Part shown: in pieces, positions 37,991 through 51,852 of the stretch
Layout: every line of letters begins with the position of its first letter
Position numbering within the stretch: the stretch's first letter is position 1
From: Tyto alba
Lineage: Eukaryota > Chordata > Aves > Strigiformes > Tytonidae
Direction of reading: 5' to 3'
Assembly: GCF_018691265.1 (NCBI RefSeq)
Contig: NW_024881316.1
Coordinates: 9,360,819 to 9,424,818 of the forward strand
Length of the DNA: 64,000 nucleotides
Position numbers and translations under genes: made by a program
The notes under the pieces: model-generated
What the model was told of the DNA's origin: nothing
The model's input: only the letters and a program-made list of their open reading frames with translations
Database searches by the model: none

Positions 37991-38097
37991 TTGCACTATC
38001 TGTAATGTCACAGTATATCTTTTCTCCCTCTTCCTAGAGTGCAATAATTCAGTGTTTGACATTACAGAGATTCAGGTTAACACTACAGGTAGTGCAA
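37991..38097. repeat. Inverted-repeat cluster (one left arm, two right arms)
   Basis: The left arm TTGCACTATCTGTAATGT (37991-38008) pairs in two ways. TCTGTAATGTCA (37999-38010) is the perfect 12-base inverse of TGACATTACAGA (38057-38068). The whole left arm is also the inverse, 16 of 18, of ACACTACAGGTAGTGCAA (38080-38097). The last arm is itself nearly palindromic (CACTAC-AG-GTAGTG). This could be a decayed terminal-inverted-repeat element, a hairpin RNA, or repeated binding sites. Confidence 0.6.
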
Positions 38098-41000
38098 GGT
38101 TTTAGAGATATTTTAATGCTATTCTTTTTTTTCTGCTCTGTACGTGTTGCAGCCTTTACTATTTAAATAGTGAGCTGTTCCCACACAGAAAAGTGGGAGG
38201 TTGTTACAAAGATGTTATTTTAACATTTATGGAAATCTCCAGCAAAGCTCTATGGAGAAAAGGGGAAAAAATCAATTTCCTCAATGTTTCTCCACATTTT
38301 CAAGGTAGCTATAGTTTATTTCATTGCCAGATGAATTCTTGAGCTTCTGTATGTCAGATTTAGATGTTCTCAAGTCTTTAATTTTTGAGTAAGCCTAGTC
38401 ATCAAACTGTTTTTCATGAGATAAGTAGTATGAATCATACAACACAATAAATAGAACAGGACAAAAGAAAAGAAGATTGTCCATAGTCTATCCCATAAAG
38501 AAAATATAGCTACAAAATCATCCTGTTCTCTGTGCAAACATAATGCTACCCACCATCACCTAGGTATTCAACCCAGCTCAGCCTTACATGATTTCCTTAA
38601 GTCCTTCTAAATATTTCTGGTCAGGTCAGTTTTCATGGTAATAAAATCTTTTTCAAATGTCAGTACTTTAAGCAGTTGCACCATTTATTCCATAATAAAT
38701 TGTTTTTTGGAAAATGCTATTTACAAGCTGATTTTCTTTGCTCTGGGCTGACCGCCACCTCATTTTGGCTTACTTCATAGGACTCTGCATTTAAATATGG
38801 CTATAAATTGGTATAATTTTCCTGTAAGGTTCTCCTACAGCTCTCCACCCAGAAATACAATCTATTTGCCCTCTTCAGCTTCTGAGAAACAGCACACCAC
38901 TCAAATACTTATAGAATGTGTCCTTCATTCAACAGAGATAATTAGTTTCAGTTACTTAAACTGAGCAACTATTTCTCTTCAAAGAGGATATTATATTTGC
39001 CTAATTGCATTTAAGTGCTAAACACTGTAAAGGGTAATGTTTCCTGAGAATGGCATTTTTTAGGGTCTTTGCTAGTAGAAGGCTAGCTGCCTGTCACAAG
39101 GGTCAATAGAAAGCTACAGACACTTTCAGTAAGGGATGAAAATTCACAGATCACTGAGCGTAGGAACATTTTCTCCCCAAACAACTTGCAGAGAATCTTT
39201 CCCATACAATTCATATCCTTATCACATGCACTAAGTATACATGAAAGGTAAATTGTTGACTTTCTGTTATGTTATGAAACAATCAAGATTGAGCTGAACT
39301 AAGTGAGAAAGATACCAGTCTGCAGATTTCTTCAAAAGACCTACTGACACATCAATCCTACCAGCCTTTTTTTCTTTTTTTTTGCATTTCCCTTTCTTCA
39401 TTAAAAAGCCCTTTCCACTAGCTTGTTCCAGGAAGACATTCACAGTGCAGATGCTGTGGTTTAATTCCAGTCAGAATAGAGACATGCTACACAACTTTGC
39501 CTTTAATTTTTGGCTAAACAAACAGGCAAACAAACAGTAGATGAAACTAATGGAGAGCTTAATTATATCTATCTATCAAGCCGTAAATTTGCTTCCTTTC
39601 AGAATAGCAGACACTGTCTTTAAATCCAGAAGAACTGATGGCAAGATACTAAGTTTAAAATTCTCCCACTGTCATAGGCTGTTTTACTAATTATCCAGAT
39701 TCGAAGGCAATCATACAACCGTAATCATTCACCTCACGCCTGGAAACATAAGTCTTGTTCTTTTGATGAATATTTATAAGACAGTGTAAAGCAGTCTACT
39801 TTCTTTTCCCTTCAGGCAAGACAATTTGGAGTTCATCAATATGTATTACCAAGGACTTTTATAAAAGGCACTTCAAAGGAAATTCATCAGGCATTCCTTT
39901 TGTCTTGATTTCTGTTAGACTGATACTTCCTTTTGACAAGTATCAATAAATTATCCTCTGATGGCTAGAAACTTGATGTCTTATTCAGAAACTTCCTCAC
40001 ACAGCAAAGTCTGATCCTTAAGTTTCCAATGAAATTTTTAGTGTCTAGCTACTAATTTAAGCATAAAGGAGGACAGAGGAAGCAGATGAAGGACAAAATA
40101 ATCAATGTATTTATACAGTGGTTCTATGACATATTTTGTTTTCACAGATGACAGGAATTTGCCCGTTAAGAATTTCCATGACCTACATTCCTTGTTACTT
40201 TTTCCATTTGACTTATGACCATATTTGGAATTCCTTAAAAGAAAAATTGAGACTTAGTCCCCAGTGCTCAGACTGAACAATAAGCAAATTAAAACCAGAT
40301 TAATACAGATATATAGTGTTGAATGACAGAATGTCTCTGTCCCAGTAGGTTATTACTTTTCCTCCTTTGGATGCTGGCACAAGAGCTCATGTTTCTGGGA
40401 ATGAAGGGTGGGATCTTAAAGTGGAATAGAAAAAATAAATGTTTTTCTGATTAACATGCAAAAAAAAAACCTCCAACTTTAATGTTGCATATTGCTTCAT
40501 TTTCCCAATTACAAGTAAATATCACCTTTGTCATTATTTATTTATTTTGCCAAATATGGAACATACAAAAATACATAAACTCGTATGTGATGATACAGTA
40601 AGTACCAGTTTATGCAGTAATAAGGAAAATAATGAAGAAAAAATAATAGTTTAATATTTTCCTGGTTTATTTTTTAAAATAAGAAATGGAATTATTATAA
40701 GAATACTTTCTGGATGTGTGCATATGAATTACAATTTTAGCTTTAAAAGGAAGGCAAGTGTTTCCACAAACAAAAGAGAATTCTCCAGTCATATTGCACC
40801 ATAATGATCCCACATACCATTATCAAGCTAGTCTCAGTTCCCTGGCAGCAGAATCAGCAGCCTGAAGGTTTAGACATTTAGATCTTCAGTAAAGTGCACA
40901 TATCAAGTGTCCACTTATTCTGCCATACATGGTGCTATGCTTGTATCATTAATGAAACCATTTTGAAATACAATTTCTTGTCAGAACACAATCCGCAGTT

Positions 41001-43212
41001 GAGGGTCTAGTTTGTATGTCCACTGGGGGACATGAGGGGTGATAGTCTTTGTTCTCCTTCTATAACACATATATTGTGATGTGCACTTCCAAAGGTTGGG
41101 CATTTTTTTGAAAATTTCTCAAGGAACTTGTGGAAAATTAGTTCCTTCTATGGGTATTGATCAGAAAAGTACAGTAAAATTAACTTGAGTAGTGACAAAA
41201 TTTACTTTATCATTTAGATTAAATTTATCTGAACCAAGAGGCAAACTGCACAAGAGACTTTCTGAACTCTCCCCCCAAAATAGACCTGAAATGCAGTCAG
41301 TTTTCCTTTGACAATAAAGACTTACAATACAGAAAGGCACAGACAACAAAAGACTTGAGGAAGAAACTGCACAGAGCAGCAAGTACATGGAGATGCCCTG
41401 AAAATGAACTGACAGACTTTTTATTACTGGATTTGAGTTCTGCCTAAAAGTTTCTTTTTATATTCTGAGGGTGCAAAGAGACCTTGTAAATCTAAAGTAG
41501 GTAATAAGAACCTTAAGTAACTGAGTATGAAAAAAACCTGCAGAGCATATTTGCTGTCATGAGTAATATTATGAAGTAAAACTAACTTCTGTGTATTAGA
41601 AAGTAAAGTAACTTGATAGAAGAAGGTAATAGAAACTCTGATGGCTGATAGTTATCAGTTGCATAGTACTTAAACCAAAGAAAAGTAACATGGCATGGCA
41701 TGCGAACAAGGTTTACTATCCCAAATTGGCAAGCTGCTGTGCCTTGATCTCATCTAAATTAGATTGTTTACCAATGGAAATAGGAGAAAATTAATTTTCT
41801 CAATCTTTTTCTGAAAAAAATGCCCCTTATTTTCCTCACAGATATATGCTTTGTGCCACATGAAGTGCTTAAAGTTTAGATTTGAAAAGGTGGTTATTGT
41901 GGACATCTAATTAGAATAACTCACTGTCTAAATTATTGTGCTTAATGTGTTACTCTGAATAAATATTTAATATGCTACCTTAGGTGTTCCTGTCTTAGGA
42001 TTTTGATATCTATTTCCTAATTACAGCAGAGCAGTTGTAGTACTGAAGCTTATGTCACAGCCAGCAGAATTTCTAAGGAGAAGTTCAACATGCATTTTAA
42101 AATATTCATGCAAGGTTAAACTGTCAAGACTTGTGAAAATTCAGGATGAAAATAGGTAACTATCGTCTCATTCTACTTCTATTAAATAAATGCATACTAA
42201 TAGATGGATGAAACTTCCCTAGGGTTTAGTTTATGACAGACAACATTTCTTTAAAGCCTCGATTAGAAAAAAATACCAAAAACAAGCAATGCAAGTTGGG
42301 GGAATGATATGTGACAGTCAGCCTCATGGGATATTATCTTCCTGAACTTCTTATGCTCATGGTTTCATGTTCTCAATTCAATGTAAAGTTCTAAGGTTAG
42401 CAACAAGAAACAGCATCCTTGAGCGAACCTTGAATACAAACCCAGTGAAGTACTAGATCTTGGAGCTCTTTTTCCCATGTAATTCCTGTCTTACTTACTC
42501 TTTCTTTGGCATCATGACTTTTACAACCAATTTGACATACTCAGCTTCAGACGTCAGTAGAGATCTATGTTTCATCCTGGTTCTTTGTCTACCAGGTAGA
42601 ACATGTCTCAGTGCCCAACTCCAAGAACTGTACCACTCCAGTCTGAGAAAAATTTTAAACCTAAATTGGCTGTGCCAGATACTTCTACCTAATGAAATAT
42701 TTTGGATTGTGAATCCTTTTTTTTTTTTTCTTTTTTTCAGTGACCTAACTCTGAGGATGATGGGGAGGAGATTAAGGGTCACGTTCACTTGGTATTTTTC
42801 TTTGATGAGTTTACATGCTTTCTGTGTAAATGGACTGCAACTTCTGGGCTTTTACTCTACCCTCTTCATCTACCACACACAGAACTGGGGTGTCTACCTG
42901 AGCCCTGGCAGGTGAACACAAAAAACTTGGATGCAGTGATGTTCAAAAGAGCTATTCTTGCATCCTTTTGTGAATTTGAGCTGTCTTTCATAAAGATGCC
43001 TGCAACAGAAAGAAAAGGACTGAGAAGGAAACAGTATCTATATCATGACTAAATCATTCCTAAGTTAAAGATGAAAGGTTATCTTCATAATTAAATTAAT
43101 AAAAATCTTGTCCTGTTATTTAGGACTTCTAACAGAGTTCACTCCAGTTGGTATAAATATCCTCCACAGCAAAAAAAAAAGGGGTTGAACAAGACCTGTC
43201 CACCATCACAGC

Positions 43213-43244
43213 TGTAAAACCACTTTCACGTGAAAGTGTAAAAC
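43213..43244. repeat. 18-bp perfect palindrome between 8-bp direct repeats
   Basis: CACTTTCACGTGAAAGTG (43221-43238) equals its own reverse complement. It is bordered by two copies of TGTAAAAC, at 43213-43220 and 43237-43244, the second overlapping the palindrome by two bases. The centre is an E-box (CACGTG), and the flanks read GAAAGTG on both strands. It could be a dimeric transcription-factor site or a chance cruciform. Confidence 0.75.
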
Positions 43245-46200
43245 ATATAGTGCATGTAGCTATCAATTTGCTGATTTTCACACGAGATTATACATTTTGA
43301 AGTATGCAAGGACAAGAGGGATGTTATGTCACATGCCCTTTTACAACCTGTATCAGGATATATTTTAAGTTCTGCAGATAGAAAAAGTAAACACATGTCC
43401 TGAATTTAAGTTTTAGTGATAAATATTATTCCCTAATTAGTCATGTTCAGTTGCACAAGCTGAACATAGAAGAAAACAAAATTTAAAATAACAGAATTTG
43501 TAAAATAAATAGGGTAGAATTCTACCTTTCTATTTCAAAGGCTTTGTATTTACTCTTCCTTTTTACATTATATTTTAGAGCCTCTGCATCAATAGCTTGC
43601 ACAACTGGAAAAGAAAGAGCAAAAGAACACAAAAGTGGGTTACTGATTTGATGCCACTTTTCCTTCCATTGGGATAGTTAAAAGCTCACTAAATCCAAAT
43701 TACCTGATGTAGGTGACTTATGATGAATATCAGGGCACTTCATTGTATCAGCTTTTGAAAGATGAACAGTTGCTTTTGTTACACATGCAAACAAGACACG
43801 AGATCTCCTATACTGTTTTGATTGTAAACCGAGACATTGTTCTCAGATTAAGTCTAGGGGTCTTTCCTATTTGTCAAAATAAAGAATAGAAAGCATGTGA
43901 ATCAGTGAGAGTGAGTGGGTGTAAACATTTATGACAGGGAGAGAAAAAGGCTACCTTTCTATTTTGGAACTGTGTCTTGAAGGGCTTTTAGAGTAATTTC
44001 TGCAAAATATATTAAAGTCTTCTTCCATCAGATTATAAAAGTTTGGTCAGGAGTGTTTCTGTCAGTTCTCCAAATCATCAGATTGTGATGTCTGTCCACT
44101 GTCAGGACTCTTCCCGGCACCAGTAATATAATCAACTAGTGCTTAATTACTAATAAATACTACTACTTGAAAACTATTTCCTTCCTTTTTGCAAGACAGA
44201 GATATCTGCTGTGTTCTCATCCATACGGTGATGAGTTTTCTCCTCAGAAAGGGGAGAAATACCCTCTTCTCAGGGGGCATTTTTCTCAATGACAAAGGGT
44301 TATGAATTTCATATTTAAGCCATATGATTCCATGCAATGTCTGAGAAAGATTTGAAACACACATATATATGCTAAAATAAAAAAGATACAGTTTATAGGT
44401 TATTTTTTTATATCTTGTAGGACATATATTATTTTCAGGTTCATGGGTACCTGGTGGCCCAGTGTACCACATATAAAGAATTAACAGCTCTGAGCACTGT
44501 AAACATCTGTTTGTTTCTTCCTCTGAAGTAGTTTCCTTTTTCAGTTGAATTTTAGGCATTTGGATTGCTTTTCTTTTTTTTTTTTTTTTTTTATTCCTCC
44601 CTCCAGTTCACATTGGAACATGTGTAGGATATAATATCAGAAGAATAACATCCAGAGAAACATGCCTTGCACATGCAACAAATGATGAGATGTGCAATGG
44701 CTCATCAGTTATTTAGGGAGCTTATTCTACTATATAAAGCCAGCATATAGGAAAGTTTTGTTTGCCAAAGAGCTGACTCCTTTGCCCTAGCTGCTGCATA
44801 AATAAAACAGATCTGTACATCATGAACTTTCTTTTTGTGTTCTATTTGGAGCTGAAGATATTTTAAATCCTGAACTGCAATATGGGTTAGGGAGCTGAAT
44901 ACAGAGCAAAGATATATCTGTCATCTGTCACACTGCTGAGAAGACAAGTTGTAGTATTCTTTGCCAGTGGCTGTCCAGCTCAGAGGTAGCCAAGAAAAGA
45001 ACAAATAGTTCATCTTCTGGATCTGTTAGGATGGGACAGTTTCCCAAGGAACCAGAGAGGTGAGCTGTTGTTACCAGCAGCTACTGCTGCAGATCTGGTG
45101 TTAACTCTTTTAAGGAGATCTAAGCTTATGGTCTGGCATAAGATAATACAGAAATTTGCTTGTGAATAAACATTAGAAATTGAATAATATGCTATATATA
45201 CTATATATACAAGTAACCAAAAGTATATGCTATTGTAATTATATGAAGTCAAAAAGGAAGATAGATCAAAGACAAGAAGATTCAGTGAACAGAAAGAAGC
45301 CAAGTTTGCCACAAGTAAGATGTTAGAAATCCAGATTAATTGCAAATAAGCCTTTCAAGTTCTAATGACACTCCACAGCATCCTTCATGGTGTTGTGATC
45401 TTACTGTGCTTGGGACTGTCATGCTGGTACATGTGTAGTTATATGAATTGCAATTGGGTTATGTGCCATCTACAAACTGCATGAAATCCACAGAAAATAT
45501 CTAACTCTTTAGCAGTCTACGTTAAACATACTGATCATTTGACTACCTCCAACAAGGCAAATATCTCAAGAGCCTGACTTGATATTACGTCTGACATTAG
45601 TAGAGGACATCTGACACTCAGACTAAGATTCTACAGTTCAATGAATGCAATAACATACAGACCCACAATATCAGTAAATCATACCATTGTTAGCAGCACA
45701 AGACAGAGTGTATAATACTAGTATGTAAGCTATATATCAGTTCTGGAAACTGCAGAAGAGCCAAAGAAATCCTTGCTCCCTTCCTGTCCATGGTATGGTT
45801 ACACTTTGTACTTAAACAAAAAAGATTTTAATTTCTTGATGTATCTGAGCATCAGATACCTTCCTACATGTTTTTTAGAAACGGCTGAAAAAAAAAAAAA
45901 AAAAAAGATATTCAGAAAAGCATTCTTAGCTTTTCATATATAGATTAGCAAGTTTCAAAGTACAACAAGACAGATGTTGAATGCTCTGTGACCAGTGTGG
46001 AGTTACAGGTGGAAAGCAGTAACACGACTGACTGTCAACCTTTTGTGTTTAGGCTCTGACATTTTATTTCTGTGAAGACAGATTGGAGAAAGCAAGCTCC
46101 CTCCTCACCCACCCCCAAGGAGATCTTTCTCCCACAGGAAAAAAAAAAGAAAAAAAAAAAAGTTTTTTTTAAGAGCTTTATCTGGAGGCCATATAGGTAA

Positions 46201-46995
46201 AATTAATTCACTGAAGATTTTTGTACTTTGTATCAAGTGGTCATGGCATGTAATATGTCACCTGCTTCTGATCTGCAGATCAAAAATATCATGAAGCCTG
46301 TTTTAATATTTGCATTTATAACCTCTTGCTTTTTTGCATATTCTGACTAGATATACTCTTAAAAAGATTCTAGATGTGTTTCCAATAAGATTAGCCATAA
46401 TCCAAATTTTGTAGAGACCTTCAGAAGCAACATTTTAGAAAGTGCAGATTCTGTTCTTTCCCAGTCTTTCACCTTGCCCTATGCATATACACAAGTTTAT
46501 GTGCTCATCTTGTATATTTTAGAGCCTGTTAGGTTTTTCTCTACAGAGCTGGAATAGAGTCAAATTTATCCTGTCATAGATTAATATTTATCTACTTCTC
46601 AATATTTTTATCCTTTAGACCTATAATAATTAACAGTGCAGTATGAAACAAGTAGAACCATGTATATGTCTGAAACTAAGAATAAAACAAGGCTACTGTT
46701 GCCCTAAATTGTATGTTCTTCTATTCTTGGGAGGTTTGTTTTTTTTTTTTTTTTTAACTTTTCTTTCTCATAGATATATCAGGTAGACACTAGGACTGCT
46801 GAGATACCTTGAAGATACAGTTAAGCTTTCTGAAAGGGAAAATTACTATGTGATATACCTGGTGTATTAATTATATGCTAGTCCAATGATTGATTATGCT
46901 GTGGACTGGGAATTGCTTCAGCCCTCTCCTCTTTGAGATTCTGTCACAAACTTGTCATTAGAGCACCTGCATCCTCACACAGGCATTCAATGATA

Positions 46996-47040
46996 CCATC
47001 ACTGTTTTTACCATCACTGTTTTTACCATCACTGTTTTTA
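46996..47040. repeat. Three perfect tandem copies of a 15-bp unit
   Basis: CCATCACTGTTTTTA occurs three times without a mismatch, with no spacer. Because the unit is a multiple of three, frames read through it; a 72-codon minus frame gains SDGKN repeats. There is no spacer structure, so this is not a CRISPR array. Perfect identity suggests recent duplication, for example by replication slippage. Confidence 0.95.
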
Positions 47041-48689
47041 ATCGTCCCATAATTTTGGAAATGTGCTGTATGCTCTCCAAGGTGCAAGAAGGACATCTTG
47101 TACCCATTAACCTTTCCACACAAAGAGTGTTCATTGCATCCAGCAGTCTGACACAGGCCCAATCAACTACTGGATGGAACCAAGCAACAAAATGTGTGAG
47201 CTTTGTACAACATATGCTATCAGCTAAGAACTTGAAAGTCATCTTCCTCATAGAGTGAACTTAGAGTGAACAAATTAAAGCTCATGTAGTAAATAAATCA
47301 TCACGATAATGTCTGCTTGCATTTGATAAAGGAATATGGGAAGCTGTGAGAGGAAAACATGATGATTTTAAGGATTGTCTCAGTGACAAACTGTATGAAG
47401 TAGATAGATATAAGGAAAATATCTTGTAGTGGTGAATTTTTCATTAGAAGTCAATAGACTCCGTAAAGCTGTCAAATGTTAACTAGCTTACCTTCTGCTC
47501 TTTGCAAAAAGGTTAATGGATACAGCACATTTGCTAGTGTGACACTGAAAAACAAAGCATGACAAATGGTGTGCTCTTGTATTTGTTTTGCACCCTATTT
47601 TTTTGGTTTTGTTTTTTTTTTTTTTTTAGGCCTACTATATGTAAAAGTGGCTGAAGTGTGAATAGATACTAGGGATATTAAGGCTGCTTGAGAAGCCTTA
47701 CCCAAGTACAAAATAGGACATATTCCCATCTTGAAGGCCAGGGCACAGATTTTCCCAAGACTAGGTGTGGATGTAATGCTGAAGGTTCTTGTCCACTGCC
47801 CATTCAGCCCTTCTGAACTCGTGCAGATCATGTTGTTTCTCTTTTGCCTTGCCTATTTACACTTGGGGCTTGCAGGTCAGAGACCATCTCCAGCAATTTC
47901 ATGCAGCAAGTAGCACAATGAAGCTTTGATTTTTGTTGAGGTTTCTAGGCATGACTATAATACAAATTATTAATAATAATCACATGACTATTGTGAGAAA
48001 AGCATGTGTGCATATTGAGCATATATCATTTTGACACAGATGAGAACATTAAAGACTTTAGCAGCCATCCTCTTCCTTTATCACATTAGTTCCACGTAAT
48101 ATGTTAATCCTTTACCTGAAGTGTTAGGCTCAAATTCTGCTACCACACACTTAATTCATTATGGGAACATCTTTCTAAACTTACAACATACTGTTTGGCA
48201 CAAGCTTTGTCAGAAATGAGTAGAACTAAGATTTAACTTGTGGCTTTCAATTTTTTTTCTGCACTCTTTATCACCACAATAAATTGTTCCATGAATGTCA
48301 CTGGACTTAGGACTTCTAAGTGAGTAAATTTAAGGACTGGCTATTAGCTGGCATCTTTTACCAGCTGGATGATCTCAAACAAGAATAAGATGAATTGTTC
48401 CTACAACACATACCAAATATACAAGTAACAAGATTACAATCAAAGAAAAAAGCCCCAGATGTCCAAGGAAACTGGACCAGTTAATGCAACTACTAAAAAA
48501 CTCCATGAAATTTTGGGAAAAATCACTGACGATTGGTGAGTGGGGTCACTTAGGCATTTCTCACTTGCCCAAATCCCTGCAGAAGTATTAATTACAGAAC
48601 TTCTCTGTCATCTGTTGTCTATTTAGGGAGTGATGCACTCCAGTCAAACTAAAATCTTTGGGGTTCTTATAGAAATATCTTGACAAAAA

Positions 48690-48765
48690 ATGAATGACTT
48701 GTGATCTTCGAGAGATCAGACCAGATGATCTTCTGTGGCTTGAAACTCTATTAAATTATGGATAA
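48690..48765 (+). mobile_element. Possible old CR1/L3 3' end (sense)
   Basis: GAGAGATCAGACCAGATGATCTTCTG followed by GGCTTGAAACTCTATTAAATTA resembles the sense 3' terminus of old CR1/L3 elements (…ACTAGATGATC…GGTCCCTTCTGGCCTTAAAGTCTATGA). No coding part is recognisable upstream. Short and diverged, so a tentative call. Confidence 0.4.
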
Positions 48766-51700
48766 GGTCACTCATCTTTTGCACCTTTTATTCCTGCAAT
48801 TCAAGGTGTATATGATCAATACTTCTAAGCAGAAAACTCTTAGGTCAGATTCTCAAGTCATAAACAGAAAAATTCACACAAAAAATTGAGACTCATAGGC
48901 ATGCAAAATCTGTTTCGGGTTGATTTTTTCCCTCCTTTTCAAAGCACAAGAACCTCCATCAGGTACTAGGTGGCTGTTTGCACAAACTTTAGAAATCTTT
49001 ACAGTCAGGCTTAAATTTAAAAAAATAAGCCCTGAGGCTATGCAAACTTCAAAAATATCTTACAAACAGTATCTAGTGATACAATGTTCCATTAATTTAG
49101 TTGCAAGTTTTCATAACAGTTTTTAATAGAAACCAGAAACTGCTTGTTAGAAAGGTATAGAAATTGTGGTTAATAGGAACCTGAATTTGATGAAATACTT
49201 GCAAGTGCGGCTTTGTGTCCTTTTCAGGAAACTTAATTTACTTACCCACTAAGTTTCAATATTGATTTCTGTGGGAAAAAAAAAAAAAAAAAAAAAAAAA
49301 AAAGATATTTTGTATGTTCAACTTGTGAAATATACTGCAGGGCTTAAAGAAAAGCAATACCAAAAGAAACTCAATGCTTTCAAGAGTCTAAATGCAGCTA
49401 TGAAACCACCTGCATCTAGGGAGGATTTTAATAAGCTTTGGCAATACAATTGTACCTTGGAATTTCTTATTTTCTTAACTCAAGAAATACAAATTTCTGA
49501 GAGTCTGCTACTATGCTAAATCCATTCCATGAAGAATTCACTGATCATAGGTAGAAATAATAAAATAAAAACCAGCTGAGAACATTGAAGAAAAGTCATA
49601 GGACCATATACTTTTAATGGAATTTTTTTGTAATCTTTCTTTAGGAAGAAAAAGGGCAAGAAATAAAGCTGAACATGGAAACCCAAGAACTACAGAGGCA
49701 GAGAAATTGTGATGGAATGTCTGGAAGTGTTATACTGCTTGGCTATCCTTAGCAAAAACAGTATTGAATTACTAGTACAGGAATGACCACTCTAATGGGT
49801 TTATGTAGTACTAGCATGGAAATGAATTCCAGAGAATCTCTAAAATCTACTAATTTCAGACTGTCATTGATGCTTTTCACATTAAGGAAGTGTACTGCCA
49901 CAAGAAACTTTCAACAAACCTACATGTGACAATATATTAACCTCAAAGTCCTGGACCAGCATGGAGCCCAGGAACCATGGGACAATGAGATAGCAATTTT
50001 TTTTCGCTAAGATGACAGAAATGGAGAGCCCAAGATACTGCCATAAAATACACATGCAAAATAGAGGTTACAGACACTTATTTGTTTATTTGTCTTTAAA
50101 TAGTGGTTTTAGACAGACTTAAGCAGTGTTTTTCACTTGCTAAAAGTAGGTATCACAGGCATTTCAGATCCCTTGGTATCTGTTTTATATGGCTGCATCC
50201 AAAGCTTGCTAACATACCACCAGAATCAGTGCACTGTGACCATAATCCAACTTTATAATGTGAAAGTCAGAAATTGTTCTGCAGTGTAGTTATGCCTCCT
50301 GGGATAAGAAATTAAGGGCATTGCAGCTTTTAGAGCTAAGATACCTTCCATATTCTCCTACTCTCCAAATTAAAGAAGTTCCTATAGATATCTATTATTT
50401 TAACACTTTAAAATTCAACCATACTGAAATTTTTGACATTTATCGGACTCTTCTCTTGGTGCAGCTTTCTTCCTTTTGGGTGTCTTTTCCTCTTGTCACT
50501 CCAGAGCAGCCACACTTTCAGAGAAATGCAGTCATATTTTCACCTCTTTACACCCTACATCCTTCCTACCTTAACCTGTCCACTTTGATAATTACCCAAG
50601 CTATACAGTAGACATTTAATAATATCTGAGGACTTCAATAAAAAAATGTAACAAGTGATCTCTTTGAGTATCTGTACTCCAGGGCTTCTTGTGTCTGCAG
50701 TGAGACTAAAGACAACAGTAAGCTGTCTTCTTCTCACATGATGTAGTTTCTGTGCATTAGATGCTCGCATGCTCTTGAACACTTCTCATTATAAGGGCAG
50801 CAAATAAAAGATCAGTAGAAAGAAATTTTTGCAGAAACAGGCATTATGCCAGGAGCTAGTTTGAGGCTTAGAGTAATATAGAGATAAAATAGAAAGGCTG
50901 CGACCTTCATTCTTCATTTCCTTACAACTTGATAGCTTATTCTTCAATTAAATCCTTCTGGGTAAAAACGTAACAACATCAGGAACAAAAAGAAAACTGA
51001 AAGAGATTATTTTTAAGGCAATCCATAGAACAGGGCTCAGAGTTAAATTTAGGATAACAGGTTTTTTTCTTCAAAAGTAAAATTTGTTTTGTTTGATTTA
51101 CTCTCAAAAGTTTTCAGCATGTACCAGCTCACAAAACCAGTTCCTTAATCAGTTAAAAGCATATTAGAAACAGTGTGACCCAAAGAATAGGACCACAAAG
51201 AGATATAACCTATAGATTGACTGTCCTTGTCTGTAGCTTGCTCCTGTCCTGTGTTTTCTAACAGACATCAAATGCAGTTTCAGAAATGAATAGCTGAGTG
51301 TTTAAAATGAAGTAAATGTTGCATTAGGAGAAAGACAATAACAAAGAGGAAGCATGGGAATCTGCACAGAAAACAATATAGGACTGTGCCTCTGTTTCAG
51401 ATAATAGAAATTTCCTTGTTGTCTGATTTCCCTCAGCAACATTCTACAGTTAGGGTATTTTATTATCATTATTATTTTTCCTTCTAAAACAAGACTCAAT
51501 CTGAAAATTACACAGGAGGGACTTCATGTGAATACTCCCATCCTCAGCAATGTACACAACCAAGACAAGCTGCAAGCCTGCCGTGTGAAAGAACATAACT
51601 TGACAGGCATGGACACAACATGATAAAACCTTTCTCTTTTACTATTTTACTCTAAGAGCTTAAAACTGTCCATCATTTGAGTAAATTAGGTAAGGCTATT

Positions 51701-51852
51701 GGGATATTAGAGCACGATTCAAACATGTATCATTGTTCTACATCTCTGACCACTGAGTTTTTCACTTGTGTCCTCTTGGCTTTATTTATAAAAGCAGTTT
51801 GACTGCTTTCAAAGACTTGAAATTGAATAAAAGCTTTTTACTGCTTTTATTG
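48766..51852. other. Unique AT-rich sequence, no gene seen
   Basis: Contains the 28-base A run listed at 49276 and frames up to 96 codons (50321-50611, plus) with no domain. Confidence 0.5.
49276..49303 (+). repeat. 28-base adenine homopolymer
   Basis: An uninterrupted run of 28 A, the longest homopolymer in the window. I see no retrocopy body or target duplication that would make it a retroposon tail. Its length is likely to be unstable between individuals and reads. Confidence 0.95.

Larger units (their letters stand above)
38098..48689. other. Mostly unique AT-rich sequence, no gene seen
   Basis: The longest frames are 151 codons (plus, 42460-42915) and 138 codons (minus, 44143-44559). 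The first is interrupted in character by a Phe run from a T tract at about 42717-42740, and neither has a recognisable domain. A-runs and T-runs of 15 or more occur near 44574, 45889, 46740 and 47612. Short structures inside (palindrome at 43.2 kb, tandem repeat at 47.0 kb) are listed separately. Confidence 0.5.

Noticed and set aside
42460..42915. 151-codon plus-strand open frame
   Set aside because: It crosses a T tract that yields a Phe run, and has no recognisable domain. The TTTTTTTCAG at 42740 looks like a splice acceptor but has no supporting exon.
44143..44559. 138-codon minus-strand frame
   Set aside because: No recognisable domain and no exon context; composition like the surroundings.
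46996..47040. CRISPR-like short repeats
   Set aside because: Units are contiguous with no spacers, and the window is from a vertebrate.
49262..49519. Frame starting beside the A homopolymer, suggesting a retrocopy tail
   Set aside because: The Lys run is only the A tract; no gene body upstream and no flanking duplication could be found.
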